9,928 bases of DNA from Rhodoferax sp. (GTDB lineage: Bacteria > Pseudomonadota > Gammaproteobacteria > Burkholderiales > Burkholderiaceae_C): the NCBI GenBank assembly GCA_030833685.1, contig JAURGS010000081.1, forward strand, positions 1 to 9,928. The letters are read 5' to 3'. Of the stretch, positions 1 to 6,071 are shown one piece after another (the first letter of the stretch is position 1; each line of letters opens with the position of its first letter). Both the position numbers and the translations under genes were made by a program. The notes under the pieces are model-generated. The model had not been told where the DNA came from. It searched no databases and was given only the letters and a program-made list of their open reading frames with translations.

Positions 1-90
1 TCTGCACCCGTCGGAATGAAACTCCCTTGTTGGCGTGTGGACCTTACCCGAAGCAGCTGGGCCCCAACAGATTGAAATTGGAACGGTGGC

Positions 91-1185
91 ATGGAGCATG
101 TTGAGGCCGTAGTAATCGGCGCTGGTGTTGTCGGCCTGGCTGTGGCCAGAGCCTTGGCCCTGGCTGGGCGCGAGGTCATGGTCATCGAATCCCAGGCGGG
201 AATTGGCATGGGGACGAGTTCGCGCAACAGCGAGGTCATTCATGCCGGAATTTATTACCCCAAGGGTTCTTTGAAGGCGCAACTGTGTGTGCGAGGCAAG
301 CAATTACTTTACGCCTATTGTGAACAGCGGGCTGTGGCCCATCGCCGCTGCGGCAAACTGATCGTGGCGACTTCGCAGGCGCAACTGGAGCAGCTTGCGC
401 AAATCAAGCAACGGGCCGCTGCCAATGGTGTTGAAGATCTGGAAGTATTCAGTGCTGGCGCTGCCATGGCTCTGGAGCCGCAGCTGCGCTGCGAAGGCGC
501 CTTGTTCTCACCCAGTACGGGCATCGTTGACAGCCATCATTACATGTTGAGCTTGCAAGGGGACTTGGAAAACGCTGGCGGGATGGTGGTGTTTCACACC
601 CAGGTAGACCATGTGACGCCCGGTGCGCAGGGCATGGTGCTCAGCACCTCAGGCGGCGATCAATTAAGTTGTAAAACGCTGGTCAACGCTGCGGGTTTGC
701 ATGCGCCCGGGCTAGCTGAGCGTATGGACGGTTTGCCGCAAGCGTGCCGCCCGACTGCCTTTTTTGCCAAGGGAAATTATTTTGCACTGACCGGGCGCGC
801 GCCGTTTCGTCATTTGATTTATCCGGTCCCCGAGCATGCTGGGCTGGGGGTACATCTGACCTTGGACCTGGCAGGGCAAGCCAAGTTCGGCCCTGACGTC
901 CAATGGGTTTCGTCGCCAGATGATCTTCAGGTTGACCCCAGGCGCGGGGATGCGTTTTATGCAGCCATTCGAAGTTACTGGCCAGACTTACCCGACGGCG
1001 CGCTGGTGCCCGACTACGCAGGTATCCGACCCAAAATAAGTGGGCCGACGGAACCCGCTGCCGACTTCGTTATCAGTGGTCCGCAGCAGCACGGCGTGCC
1101 AGGCCTGGTCAATTTGTTTGGTATCGAGTCGCCGGGATTAACCAGCTCGCTTGCGATTGCAGAACGCGTTGCTGCACTGGTATGA
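91..1185 (+). CDS. FAD-dependent oxidoreductase, L-2-hydroxyglutarate dehydrogenase-like (DAO family)
   Basis: 364-residue flavoprotein of the D-amino-acid-oxidase fold. The N-terminus carries the dinucleotide-binding GAGVVG at residues 10-15, with the ribose-binding Glu33 ending the second beta strand. Residues 44-57 (SRNSEVIHAGIYYP) are a signature of the L2HGDH/LhgO branch. VNAAGLHA (198-205), YPVPEHAGLGVHLTLD (244-259), GIRPKISGP (311-319) and GIESPGLTSSLAIA (344-357) complete the expected FAD and substrate domains. Family members oxidise L-2-hydroxyglutarate to 2-oxoglutarate and pass electrons to the quinone pool. The protein is shorter than E. coli LhgO (about 420 residues), so the exact substrate is uncertain and I give no symbol. 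No csiD or gab gene is visible beside it. The ATG at 91 has only a weak purine-rich stretch upstream (GGAACGG); no better in-frame start is seen. It converges with pyrD, with 17 nt between the two stops. Confidence 0.85.
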   Translation: MEHVEAVVIGAGVVGLAVARALALAGREVMVIESQAGIGMGTSSRNSEVIHAGIYYPKGSLKAQLCVRGKQLLYAYCEQRAVAHRRCGKLIVATSQAQLEQLAQIKQRAAANGVEDLEVFSAGAAMALEPQLRCEGALFSPSTGIVDSHHYMLSLQGDLENAGGMVVFHTQVDHVTPGAQGMVLSTSGGDQLSCKTLVNAAGLHAPGLAERMDGLPQACRPTAFFAKGNYFALTGRAPFRHLIYPVPEHAGLGVHLTLDLAGQAKFGPDVQWVSSPDDLQVDPRRGDAFYAAIRSYWPDLPDGALVPDYAGIRPKISGPTEPAADFVISGPQQHGVPGLVNLFGIESPGLTSSLAIAERVAALV

Positions 1186-1201
1186 GGCTGGTGAACAGCC
1201 T
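1185..1201. terminator. Short GC-rich hairpin between convergent stops
   Basis: AGGCTG (1185-1190) and CAGCCT (1196-1201) form a perfect 6-bp stem with a 5-nt loop, starting on the last base of the oxidoreductase stop codon and ending just before the pyrD stop. No T-run follows on either strand, so it is at best a weak or Rho-assisted 3' end shared by the two converging genes. Confidence 0.3.
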
Positions 1202-1202
1202 G

Positions 1203-2297
1203 TCACCTTCCTGCTTTGATTTTTTCGGCTGCTGCACGGACCAGTTCTGGGCCAGCGTAAATAAGGCCGGTATAAATTTGGACCAGATCGGCGCCGGCCT
1301 TCATTTTGCTGAGTGCGTCCTCGGCGCTTAGGATGCCCCCGACGCCAATGATCGGAAACTTTGCCCCCAGGGACGAGCGAAGGGCCGAAACCAATGCGTT
1401 GCTTCTTTGCAGCAAGGGCGCGCCTGACAGGCCACCCGCCTCCTGGGCGTGCTGTTGACCGTCAACTTCAGTGCGTGAAAGCGTGGTGTTGGATGCGATC
1501 ACGCCCCAGGCGTTGGTCGGCTCGCCTTGGCTATCCATGCCGTAGCGTTGCAGCGTTTGCGCGATCTGGCTTGTTTGGTCGGCGTCGAGGTCAGGCGCGA
1601 TCTTTAGAAAAATCGGTATGCGCTTGCCATGCTGCTGTGCCAGCTGCTCTCGCTCCTCAGAAATCGTTCCCAGAAGGCTATCCAGGGCCTGGTCGTTTTG
1701 CAGGGTCCGCAAATTCTTAGTGTTAGGACTGGAAATATTGACGGTGACATAGTCAGCGTAGGGGTACACACCTCGCAAGCAACAGACATAGTCCTGAACA
1801 GCACGCTCGATCGGGGTCACTGCGTTCTTGCCGATGTTCAAGCCCAACAACATCTGCGCCTCTGCGTTCTGGGCACGCCCGCGGCTTTGGTAGAGGCGTG
1901 AGTTCTTCACATTGCGAATGAACGCCTCAAGCCCATGGTTGTTAAAGCCCAGGCGGTTAATTAAGGCACGTGATTGCGGCAAGCGAAACAATCTTGGCTT
2001 GGGGTTGCCAGTCTGCGCCAGCGGCGTCACGGTGCCCACTTCAACAAACCCAAATCCCATCGCACCAAGCGCATCAATGCAGCGTGCGTTTTTGTCCAAA
2101 CCCGCCGCAAGCCCCACTCGATTTGGGAACTGCAAGCCAGCAACTTCGGCTGGGTCACATACAAGTGAATTGGCGTAGCTGCAGGCCAAGGCCGTGCCTT
2201 GTGTTTTTTCCAGAGCGGCCAAGGTCATGTCGTGCGCAGCCTCAGGGTCGAGACTGAACAAAAAGGGACGCGCCAGGGCGTAGGGGATGAGAGCCAT
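1203..2297 (-). CDS. pyrD: Dihydroorotate dehydrogenase (quinone), class 2
   Basis: Oxidises dihydroorotate to orotate, the fourth step of UMP synthesis, passing electrons through FMN to ubiquinone at the inner membrane face. The 364-residue product opens with the class 2 membrane-associating helix (LARPFLFSLDPEAAHD, residues 8-23). AGLDKN (65-70), EVGTVTP (86-92), LINRLGFNN (112-120) and GLNIGKN (152-158) follow. NISSPNTKNLRTLQ (187-200) holds the catalytic base serine, which is class 2 specific and should be Ser190 by alignment to E. coli Ser175. KIAPDL (232-237), SNTT (269-272) and GVGGI (318-322) complete the FMN site. Compared with E. coli PyrD from memory there are two insertions, near 133-148 and 253-264. 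The reading frame extends 28 codons upstream to a TTG inside rpiA, but homology begins at the ATG at 2295-2297. The gene is divergent from rpiA across 42 bp; no clear Shine-Dalgarno is visible. Confidence 0.97.
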   Translation of the reverse strand: MALIPYALARPFLFSLDPEAAHDMTLAALEKTQGTALACSYANSLVCDPAEVAGLQFPNRVGLAAGLDKNARCIDALGAMGFGFVEVGTVTPLAQTGNPKPRLFRLPQSRALINRLGFNNHGLEAFIRNVKNSRLYQSRGRAQNAEAQMLLGLNIGKNAVTPIERAVQDYVCCLRGVYPYADYVTVNISSPNTKNLRTLQNDQALDSLLGTISEEREQLAQQHGKRIPIFLKIAPDLDADQTSQIAQTLQRYGMDSQGEPTNAWGVIASNTTLSRTEVDGQQHAQEAGGLSGAPLLQRSNALVSALRSSLGAKFPIIGVGGILSAEDALSKMKAGADLVQIYTGLIYAGPELVRAAAEKIKAGR

Positions 2298-2299
2298 CA

Positions 2300-2305
2300 G
2301 ATAAT
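2300..2305 (+). promoter_or_regulatory. Possible -10 element for rpiA in the 42-bp divergent gap
   Basis: GATAAT matches TATAAT at five of six positions, 34 nt before the rpiA ATG, which would give a leader of about 28 nt. No convincing -35 lies 16-18 nt upstream; that stretch is already inside the start of pyrD. It is a weak assignment based on one hexamer. Confidence 0.25.
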
Positions 2306-2324
2306 CGAGTTTGGAAACCAGTTT

Positions 2325-2330
2325 GGAGGA
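2325..2330 (+). promoter_or_regulatory. Ribosome binding site of rpiA
   Basis: GGAGGA lies 9 nt before the ATG at 2340. It fixes the rpiA start there, rather than at the upstream in-frame start at 2199, which would lie deep inside pyrD. Confidence 0.85.
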
Positions 2331-2339
2331 TTTTCCCAG

Positions 2340-3047
2340 ATGACAGAACCATTCAATGGCCAGGCAAGCACTTTGTCCCAAGACGAATTAAAGACTTTAG
2401 TTGGCAGGGCGGCTCTGGCTTATGTGCGTGAGGGGGAAATCATTGGTGTGGGTACCGGATCGACCGTCAATAAGTTCCTGGAAGCGTTGGGCCAAAGTGG
2501 TATCAGGATCGCTGGGGCAGTGTCCAGCTCGCAAGCCAGTTCGGCAAAGTTGAAGGTGCTTGGCATACCGGTCCTGGACGCCAACGAAGTGCCGAGCTTG
2601 TCGGTCTACATTGACGGGGCAGATGAGATTGATGCCCAGGGTTACATGATTAAAGGCGGTGGTGCAGCGCTGACGCGTGAAAAAATTGTCGCCGCCAGCG
2701 CTGCGCAGTTTGTGTGCATTGCCGATGCCTCCAAGATGGTGAAGACTTTGGGCGCATTTCCCTTGCCTGTCGAGGTCATCCCGATGGCCAGTGCGCGAAT
2801 CGCCATGCAGTTTGAGGCGCTAGGTGGGCGCGCTACGCTACGTCGAAGCGGTGAGCGGCCTTTGGTCACCGATAACGGGCAACACATTTTGGATGTTTCG
2901 GGCTTGCAGATCACCGATCCGCTGGGATTGGAGTCCATGGTGAACCAGTGGCCAGGGGTTGTAACCGTCGGTGTATTCGCTCACCAAAAAGCGAATGTTT
3001 GTTTGTTGGCTACCCCTGAGGGTGTCCAGACGCTGGAGTTCTGCTGA
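2340..3047 (+). CDS. rpiA: Ribose-5-phosphate isomerase A
   Basis: Interconverts ribulose 5-phosphate and ribose 5-phosphate in the non-oxidative pentose phosphate pathway, feeding PRPP and so nucleotide and histidine synthesis; cytosolic. The 235-residue product is close to the usual size, with a short N-terminal extension relative to E. coli (219 residues). Phosphate-binding GVGTGST is at 36-42, AVSSS at 60-64, IDGADEID at 91-98 (the acidic pair Asp92 and Asp95), and KGGGAALTREK at 105-115 with the catalytic Glu114 and Lys105. PLPVEVIPMA (141-150), VTDNG (176-180) and PGVVTVGVFA (205-214) complete the family pattern. The start is set by GGAGGA 9 nt upstream. The gene is divergent from pyrD across 42 bp, so each gene's promoter must overlap the other's 5' end. 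It ends at a likely intrinsic terminator and converges on mnmC. Confidence 0.97.
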   Translation: MTEPFNGQASTLSQDELKTLVGRAALAYVREGEIIGVGTGSTVNKFLEALGQSGIRIAGAVSSSQASSAKLKVLGIPVLDANEVPSLSVYIDGADEIDAQGYMIKGGGAALTREKIVAASAAQFVCIADASKMVKTLGAFPLPVEVIPMASARIAMQFEALGGRATLRRSGERPLVTDNGQHILDVSGLQITDPLGLESMVNQWPGVVTVGVFAHQKANVCLLATPEGVQTLEFC

Positions 3048-3075
3048 GGGCATGCCAAGCAGGCTTGGGTTTGTC

Positions 3076-3101
3076 AACGCTTGCCGCGGTGCAGCGTTTT
3101 T
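3076..3101 (+). terminator. Intrinsic terminator of rpiA
   Basis: AACGCT (3076-3081) pairs perfectly with AGCGTT (3093-3098). Inside it GC/GC can add two pairs past a one-base bulge around a short CG-rich loop. The stem runs straight into five T's (3097-3101), 28 nt after the rpiA stop. The T-run is on the + strand side only, so it serves rpiA rather than the converging mnmC. Confidence 0.65.
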
Positions 3102-3116
3102 CGACTGGCGAGCGCT

Positions 3117-4907
3117 TCATGGGCTGAGTTTGCGTACCAAGCGCACTGGCAACGGCAGGGGCTCGCTGCCGATTTGAGCCGCTAATGTTTCGGCGCACAA
3201 GACCGCCAGGCTCAAACCTCGTGATCCCAGCCCAACGCAGGCCCAGAGCCCGGGATACTGTTTGGCATCGATAGGGCCGACCACCGGCAGATGGTCGTGT
3301 GTGGTGCAGCGAACCCCCTTCCAACCCTCTATGCGGCCCTCTTCGAAGGCAGGGGTCACGAGGCTGGCCAGGTCTGGCGCCATGGCGTGAAGATGTTCCA
3401 GGTTGTGTCGGTGGTTTTCGATGTCAGAGCGTTCGCTTTGGTCCAGGTCCTGGTAGCTCGCGCCTGCAAACCACCGCAGTCCTTCGTCAAACGGAATGCC
3501 CGCCATGGCGAACCCATTTCCATTGATGGGGTACGCGGGCCACGACGCTGCTTCTACAGCGCTTTGCCGGCCGCTGCTCAGTAGGCCGCGCATACCGCGC
3601 ATACGCGCCAGGCGCCTTGGGTTTTCCAATGTATCGGGTTTGGCAGGTTTGAGGCGCTGCACCAGTGCTTGGGCGTCCAGCGCATTGGCCAAAACCATCA
3701 GATCTGCTTCCCCCAGGCTCTGCCCGTCTTCGGTCAGGGCATGCCATCGCTGACCTTCCATCTGTACCTGATGGACGGGCGCGGATGTCTGCACCCGAAT
3801 ACCAGGCTGGGACAGCCAGGCTCGCACCAAAGCAGCCGGCTTTAGCCAACCGGCAGGTCGGTGAAACACAGCTCGCGCTTTGGCTTGTTCTGACGAATTA
3901 GCTTTATCTTCGGACGTGAGCACGCACCAGTCGTCTCCATGCTCAGACCATTTCGGGGGTGTTTGTAACTTGCCTTGTACGTTGTGTTCAAAAACGCCGG
4001 TTTGTTTCCAGTCTTGGCCTGCTGACAAGAGCTCACTGGCCTGCGCCAGCGTCATGCGCACGCCAGAGCGGGAAGCCTGCGAGAGCGGGCAATCATCTTT
4101 GGACAGGTGGGCCACCAGCAGGCCAACAGGAACGCCAGATGCGCCATCGGCTGGCTGAGCGCGCGCATCCAGTACGGTGACCTCCCAGCCACGGCGGGCC
4201 ATAACCGCTGCCACAGCAGCACCGGCCAGGCCGGCGCCAATGACCATGCAGCGGCGTCTGTGCGCTGCGCCACCATGCCCAGGCCCCCGTCTGTCCTTGA
4301 TCTGCCAAGGGGGATCAAATCGCGCGAAAGTTTTTTGGTCGCTGTTGGCATTGGTTTGAATTGCGCAAAAACCCTTGGAAATCCAAGTCTGGGTGATCTG
4401 GTTCACCGGTGGCTTGTGAATCCACCGAACCACGGTACCTTGCCTGCACAAAGGCGCGAGCAAACGAGGTAAGTCATCCCAAGCAGGGCCCAGGATGTGA
4501 GTATCGAGTTCGATGATGTCCGCTTTGAAAGACTGCTGCTTAAGCGTTGCCAGGGGCTTGCCAATACAAAGCGTCAACTGCACCTTTCCCTGCTCAAAGA
4601 GTAGCCGGTGAAAGCCGTCGATGAGACCAAAACAACGCGCGGCCAGGGCTTGGGCGAGGGGTGCGAGTGCCGGGTGGTTATGCGCAAGCTCTTGGATGTG
4701 CAGAGCCAGTGGTGCCTGTGAGCAGAGCATGACATGGTGCAGAACAGGCGGGCGCTTTGGTACACCGCGCCATTGGCGCCAATTTTGCAGAAAGCCCAGC
4801 ACATCGTCTGTGACGGCAAGGACACAGCCGATCAAGCCTTCGTGAGAGCGCGCGGCCGAGTGCGCCGTGTTGGCCGCCGATGAAGCGCGGGGTGGCGTGT
4901 GGGCCAC
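3117..4907 (-). CDS. mnmC: tRNA U34 modification enzyme MnmC: FAD oxidoreductase half with degenerate methyltransferase half
   Basis: MnmC finishes mnm5(s2)U34 in tRNA: the C-terminal FAD domain removes the carboxymethyl group from cmnm5U, and the N-terminal SAM domain methylates the resulting nm5U. The product has 596 residues (E. coli 668). The FAD half is intact by eye: GAGLAG (224-229), Asp247 ending strand 2, DGASGVPVGLL (254-264), GVRCTTHDHLP (531-541), GLGSRGL (559-565). The N-terminal half (about 30-185) still aligns with MnmC (for example FHRLLFEQGKVQLTLCIG, 99-116). However, it lacks the first 50 or so residues and the SAM motif ExGFGxGxNF (here DDVLGFLQNW, 34-43). It also lacks the catalytic DGFxPxxNPxxW (here LDTHILGPAW, 134-143). 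The start is GTG at 4905-4907; GAGG overlapping the yggX stop lies 5 nt upstream, implying translational coupling. yggX ends 7 nt before, so no missing N-terminus is hidden upstream. Confidence 0.9.
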   Translation of the reverse strand: MAHTPPRASSAANTAHSAARSHEGLIGCVLAVTDDVLGFLQNWRQWRGVPKRPPVLHHVMLCSQAPLALHIQELAHNHPALAPLAQALAARCFGLIDGFHRLLFEQGKVQLTLCIGKPLATLKQQSFKADIIELDTHILGPAWDDLPRLLAPLCRQGTVVRWIHKPPVNQITQTWISKGFCAIQTNANSDQKTFARFDPPWQIKDRRGPGHGGAAHRRRCMVIGAGLAGAAVAAVMARRGWEVTVLDARAQPADGASGVPVGLLVAHLSKDDCPLSQASRSGVRMTLAQASELLSAGQDWKQTGVFEHNVQGKLQTPPKWSEHGDDWCVLTSEDKANSSEQAKARAVFHRPAGWLKPAALVRAWLSQPGIRVQTSAPVHQVQMEGQRWHALTEDGQSLGEADLMVLANALDAQALVQRLKPAKPDTLENPRRLARMRGMRGLLSSGRQSAVEAASWPAYPINGNGFAMAGIPFDEGLRWFAGASYQDLDQSERSDIENHRHNLEHLHAMAPDLASLVTPAFEEGRIEGWKGVRCTTHDHLPVVGPIDAKQYPGLWACVGLGSRGLSLAVLCAETLAAQIGSEPLPLPVRLVRKLSP

Positions 4908-4914
4908 CGGCGCC

Positions 4915-5187
4915 TCAGGCTTGCGGTGGAACGTAGCCCTGGGCGGCGTCGGCGCCAGCGCCGAAAAAGTGGTTTTCCATTTGCCGAGCCAGGTACTGGC
5001 GAGCCCTGGCGTCCGCCAGGTTTAAGCGGTTTTCGTTAACCAACATGGTCTGGTGCTTAAGCCACTGGCCCCAGGCTTCTTTGCTGACGTTTTCCCAAAT
5101 GCGTTTGCCCAGTTCACCCGGGTAGGGCGGGAAATCTAAACCCTCTGCTTCCATCCCCAGTTTGATGCAATTAACCGTGCGCGCCAT
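4915..5187 (-). CDS. yggX: Fe(II)-trafficking / oxidative damage protection protein YggX
   Basis: Small cytosolic protein of 90 residues that, in enteric bacteria, helps protect iron-sulfur enzymes from oxidants and affects Fe(II) availability; its biochemical mechanism is not settled. The sequence matches the family along its full length: the N-terminal MARTVNC with the conserved Cys7, PYPGELGKRI at 21-30, and the helical block KEAWGQWLKHQTMLVNE at 36-52. The frame continues 14 codons upstream, but the ATG at 5185-5187 gives the family N-terminus and has AAAGGG about 6 nt before it. It is the first gene of a two-gene unit with mnmC, whose GTG start follows 7 nt after this stop. It is divergent from the small four-cysteine gene at 5270 across 82 bp that contains an inverted repeat. 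Confidence 0.95.
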   Translation of the reverse strand: MARTVNCIKLGMEAEGLDFPPYPGELGKRIWENVSKEAWGQWLKHQTMLVNENRLNLADARARQYLARQMENHFFGAGADAAQGYVPPQA

Positions 5188-5211
5188 GTGAAACCCTTTG
5201 ACCTGAACAAA

Positions 5212-5251
5212 TAGGCCCAACTTTAGCAAGCTTTTCCCAAGCCTGGGCCTA
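5212..5251. repeat. Inverted repeat in the yggX / small-ORF divergent gap
   Basis: TAGGCCCA (5212-5219) and TGGGCCTA (5244-5251) are perfect 8-bp inverted arms 24 nt apart. CCCA at 5236-5239 could compete for the right arm by pairing with TGGG (5244-5247). The right arm ends 6 nt before the -10-like hexamer of the rightward gene. It could be an operator shared by both genes, or a hairpin in one leader; nothing identifies a regulator. Confidence 0.4.
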
Positions 5252-5257
5252 CTGCGC

Positions 5258-5263
5258 TAAAAT
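5258..5263 (+). promoter_or_regulatory. -10-like element just before the small-ORF start
   Basis: TAAAAT ends 6 nt before the ATG at 5270. If used, transcription would start at or next to the ATG, giving a leaderless or nearly leaderless mRNA. This is consistent with the absence of any Shine-Dalgarno sequence there. No good -35 is visible 16-18 nt upstream. Confidence 0.35.
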
Positions 5264-5269
5264 ACTCAA

Positions 5270-5500
5270 ATGGCAAAAGCAGACACGAAAACCCGCATCG
5301 AGGCCGACGGCCTTCGTTATAAATCCAAGGTGTCGGGGTCCCCGTTCACCGCAGCCACATCTTTTGGTGCGGCAACCATGTCGTGTTTTTTGTGTGGCAA
5401 ACACCGCGCACGCTCGCAGATGGTTTCCAAGAAGATCTTGGGTAAGTCTCAAGCCGTCTGTGCCCCATCCTGTAAAGCGCTGGACGAAGCGATCAAGTAA
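5270..5500 (+). CDS. Small basic protein with CxxC...CxxxC, function unknown
   Basis: 76-residue protein that I do not recognise by name. It is lysine- and arginine-rich, with no signal peptide or membrane segment, so probably cytosolic. It has exactly four cysteines, arranged as Cys39-x2-Cys42 (SCFLCGKH) and Cys64-x3-Cys68 (VCAPSCK), 21 residues apart. The spacing and the glycine after the first pair suggest a small zinc-binding knuckle or ribbon, though a redox role is not excluded. The first 36 residues are polar (ADTKTRIEADGLRYKSK, 4-20). An internal ATG (Met37) just before the cysteines is a possible alternative start. Its TAA is directly followed by the ATG of dsbB with no spacer, which suggests co-transcription and coupled translation. 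It is divergent from yggX. That it is a real gene is inferred from the tight fit with dsbB, the ordered cysteines and the promoter-like sequence ahead of it. Confidence 0.75.
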   Translation: MAKADTKTRIEADGLRYKSKVSGSPFTAATSFGAATMSCFLCGKHRARSQMVSKKILGKSQAVCAPSCKALDEAIK

Positions 5501-6001
5501 ATGGGCCTTGGCTGGATATTCGACCAGCCCCGTCGCGTCCTCCTCGGACTGCTGCTGATTTGCCTGGCAATGCTGGCCTACGGCCTCTACCTGCAACACG
5601 TGGTTGGCCTTAATCCTTGTCCTATGTGTATCGTGCAGCGATACGCTCTGATTCTGGTGGCTTTGGTTGCGGGCCTTGGTGCAGCGTTTGAACGTCCGAT
5701 GGTGCAACGCTTGGCCGCGGCTTCGGTCTTTGGTTTTTCGGCCTTTGGCGCTTTTGTGGCCGCTCGCCAAAGTTGGTTGCAGTGGTATCCCCCAGAGGTC
5801 GTGTCATGCGGGCGTGACTTCTACGGCATGATCGAAAATTTCCCGATAGGGCGGGTGGTGCCCATGATTTTTCGCGGCAGTGGCGACTGTGCCAAGATTG
5901 ACTGGACGTTTCTGGGCCTGTCTTTGGCGAACTGGTCGTTTATCAGCTTTTCGCTGATAGCCTTGCTTGGCCTCAGGCTAGTTTGGGTCCGCCGTGCCTG
6001 A
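5501..6001 (+). CDS. dsbB: Disulfide bond formation protein B
   Basis: Inner-membrane quinone reductase that reoxidises periplasmic DsbA, passing electrons to ubiquinone; it is the end of the oxidative protein-folding pathway. At 166 residues it is the usual length. Four hydrophobic segments are visible, roughly at 13-31, 49-63, 71-88 and 142-160. The first periplasmic pair is Cys40-x2-Cys43 (NPCPMCIVQR), followed by Arg47, the expected quinone-site arginine. The second pair, Cys103 (VVSCGRDF) and Cys130 (GDCAKIDW), sits in the long second periplasmic loop. All four catalytic cysteines are therefore present. The start ATG abuts the TAA of the preceding small cysteine-rich gene and has no strong Shine-Dalgarno of its own, so expression probably depends on coupling. 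No dsbA is in the window. Confidence 0.96.
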   Translation: MGLGWIFDQPRRVLLGLLLICLAMLAYGLYLQHVVGLNPCPMCIVQRYALILVALVAGLGAAFERPMVQRLAAASVFGFSAFGAFVAARQSWLQWYPPEVVSCGRDFYGMIENFPIGRVVPMIFRGSGDCAKIDWTFLGLSLANWSFISFSLIALLGLRLVWVRRA

Positions 6002-6059
6002 ACGCTTGCACCAGGAGGGTTTGTACCCACATTGGCAGGTGAGGAATTAGTGACTGAGT

Positions 6060-6064
6060 GGAGG
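6060..6064 (+). promoter_or_regulatory. Ribosome binding site of the DUF4389 gene
   Basis: GGAGG lies 7 nt before the ATG at 6072. It gives the third gene of this group its own strong ribosome binding site, unlike dsbB. The 70-bp gap from dsbB shows no clear promoter. Confidence 0.75.
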
Positions 6065-6071
6065 TAAGCCA

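Noticed and set aside
1..90. End of an upstream gene
   Set aside because: Short open stretches exist in more than one frame, with stops at 16-18 and at 73-75, but none shows a recognisable C-terminus, so no call is made.
2199..2339. Longer N-terminus for rpiA
   Set aside because: The extra 47 codons lie inside pyrD, have no homology to RpiA, and a strong GGAGGA supports the ATG at 2340.
2298..2381. Longer N-terminus for pyrD
   Set aside because: It would start at a TTG inside rpiA and add 28 residues not found in PyrD; the ATG at 2297 gives the standard membrane helix.
3052..3071. Second hairpin after rpiA (CCAAG...CTTGG)
   Set aside because: Only 5 bp with a 4-nt loop and a broken T-run; the hairpin at 3076-3101 is the better terminator.
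4790..4914. Frameshift or hidden upstream start restoring the MnmC methyltransferase motif
   Set aside because: Reading the other two minus-strand frames gives no glycine-rich SAM motif, and yggX ends 7 nt before the mnmC start, leaving no room.
5249..5770. 173-codon open frame on the minus strand opposite dsbB and the four-cysteine gene
   Set aside because: It is antisense to two better-supported genes, its composition (rich in His, Gln, Arg and Cys, no domain pattern) is that of a shadow frame, and it has no ribosome binding site.
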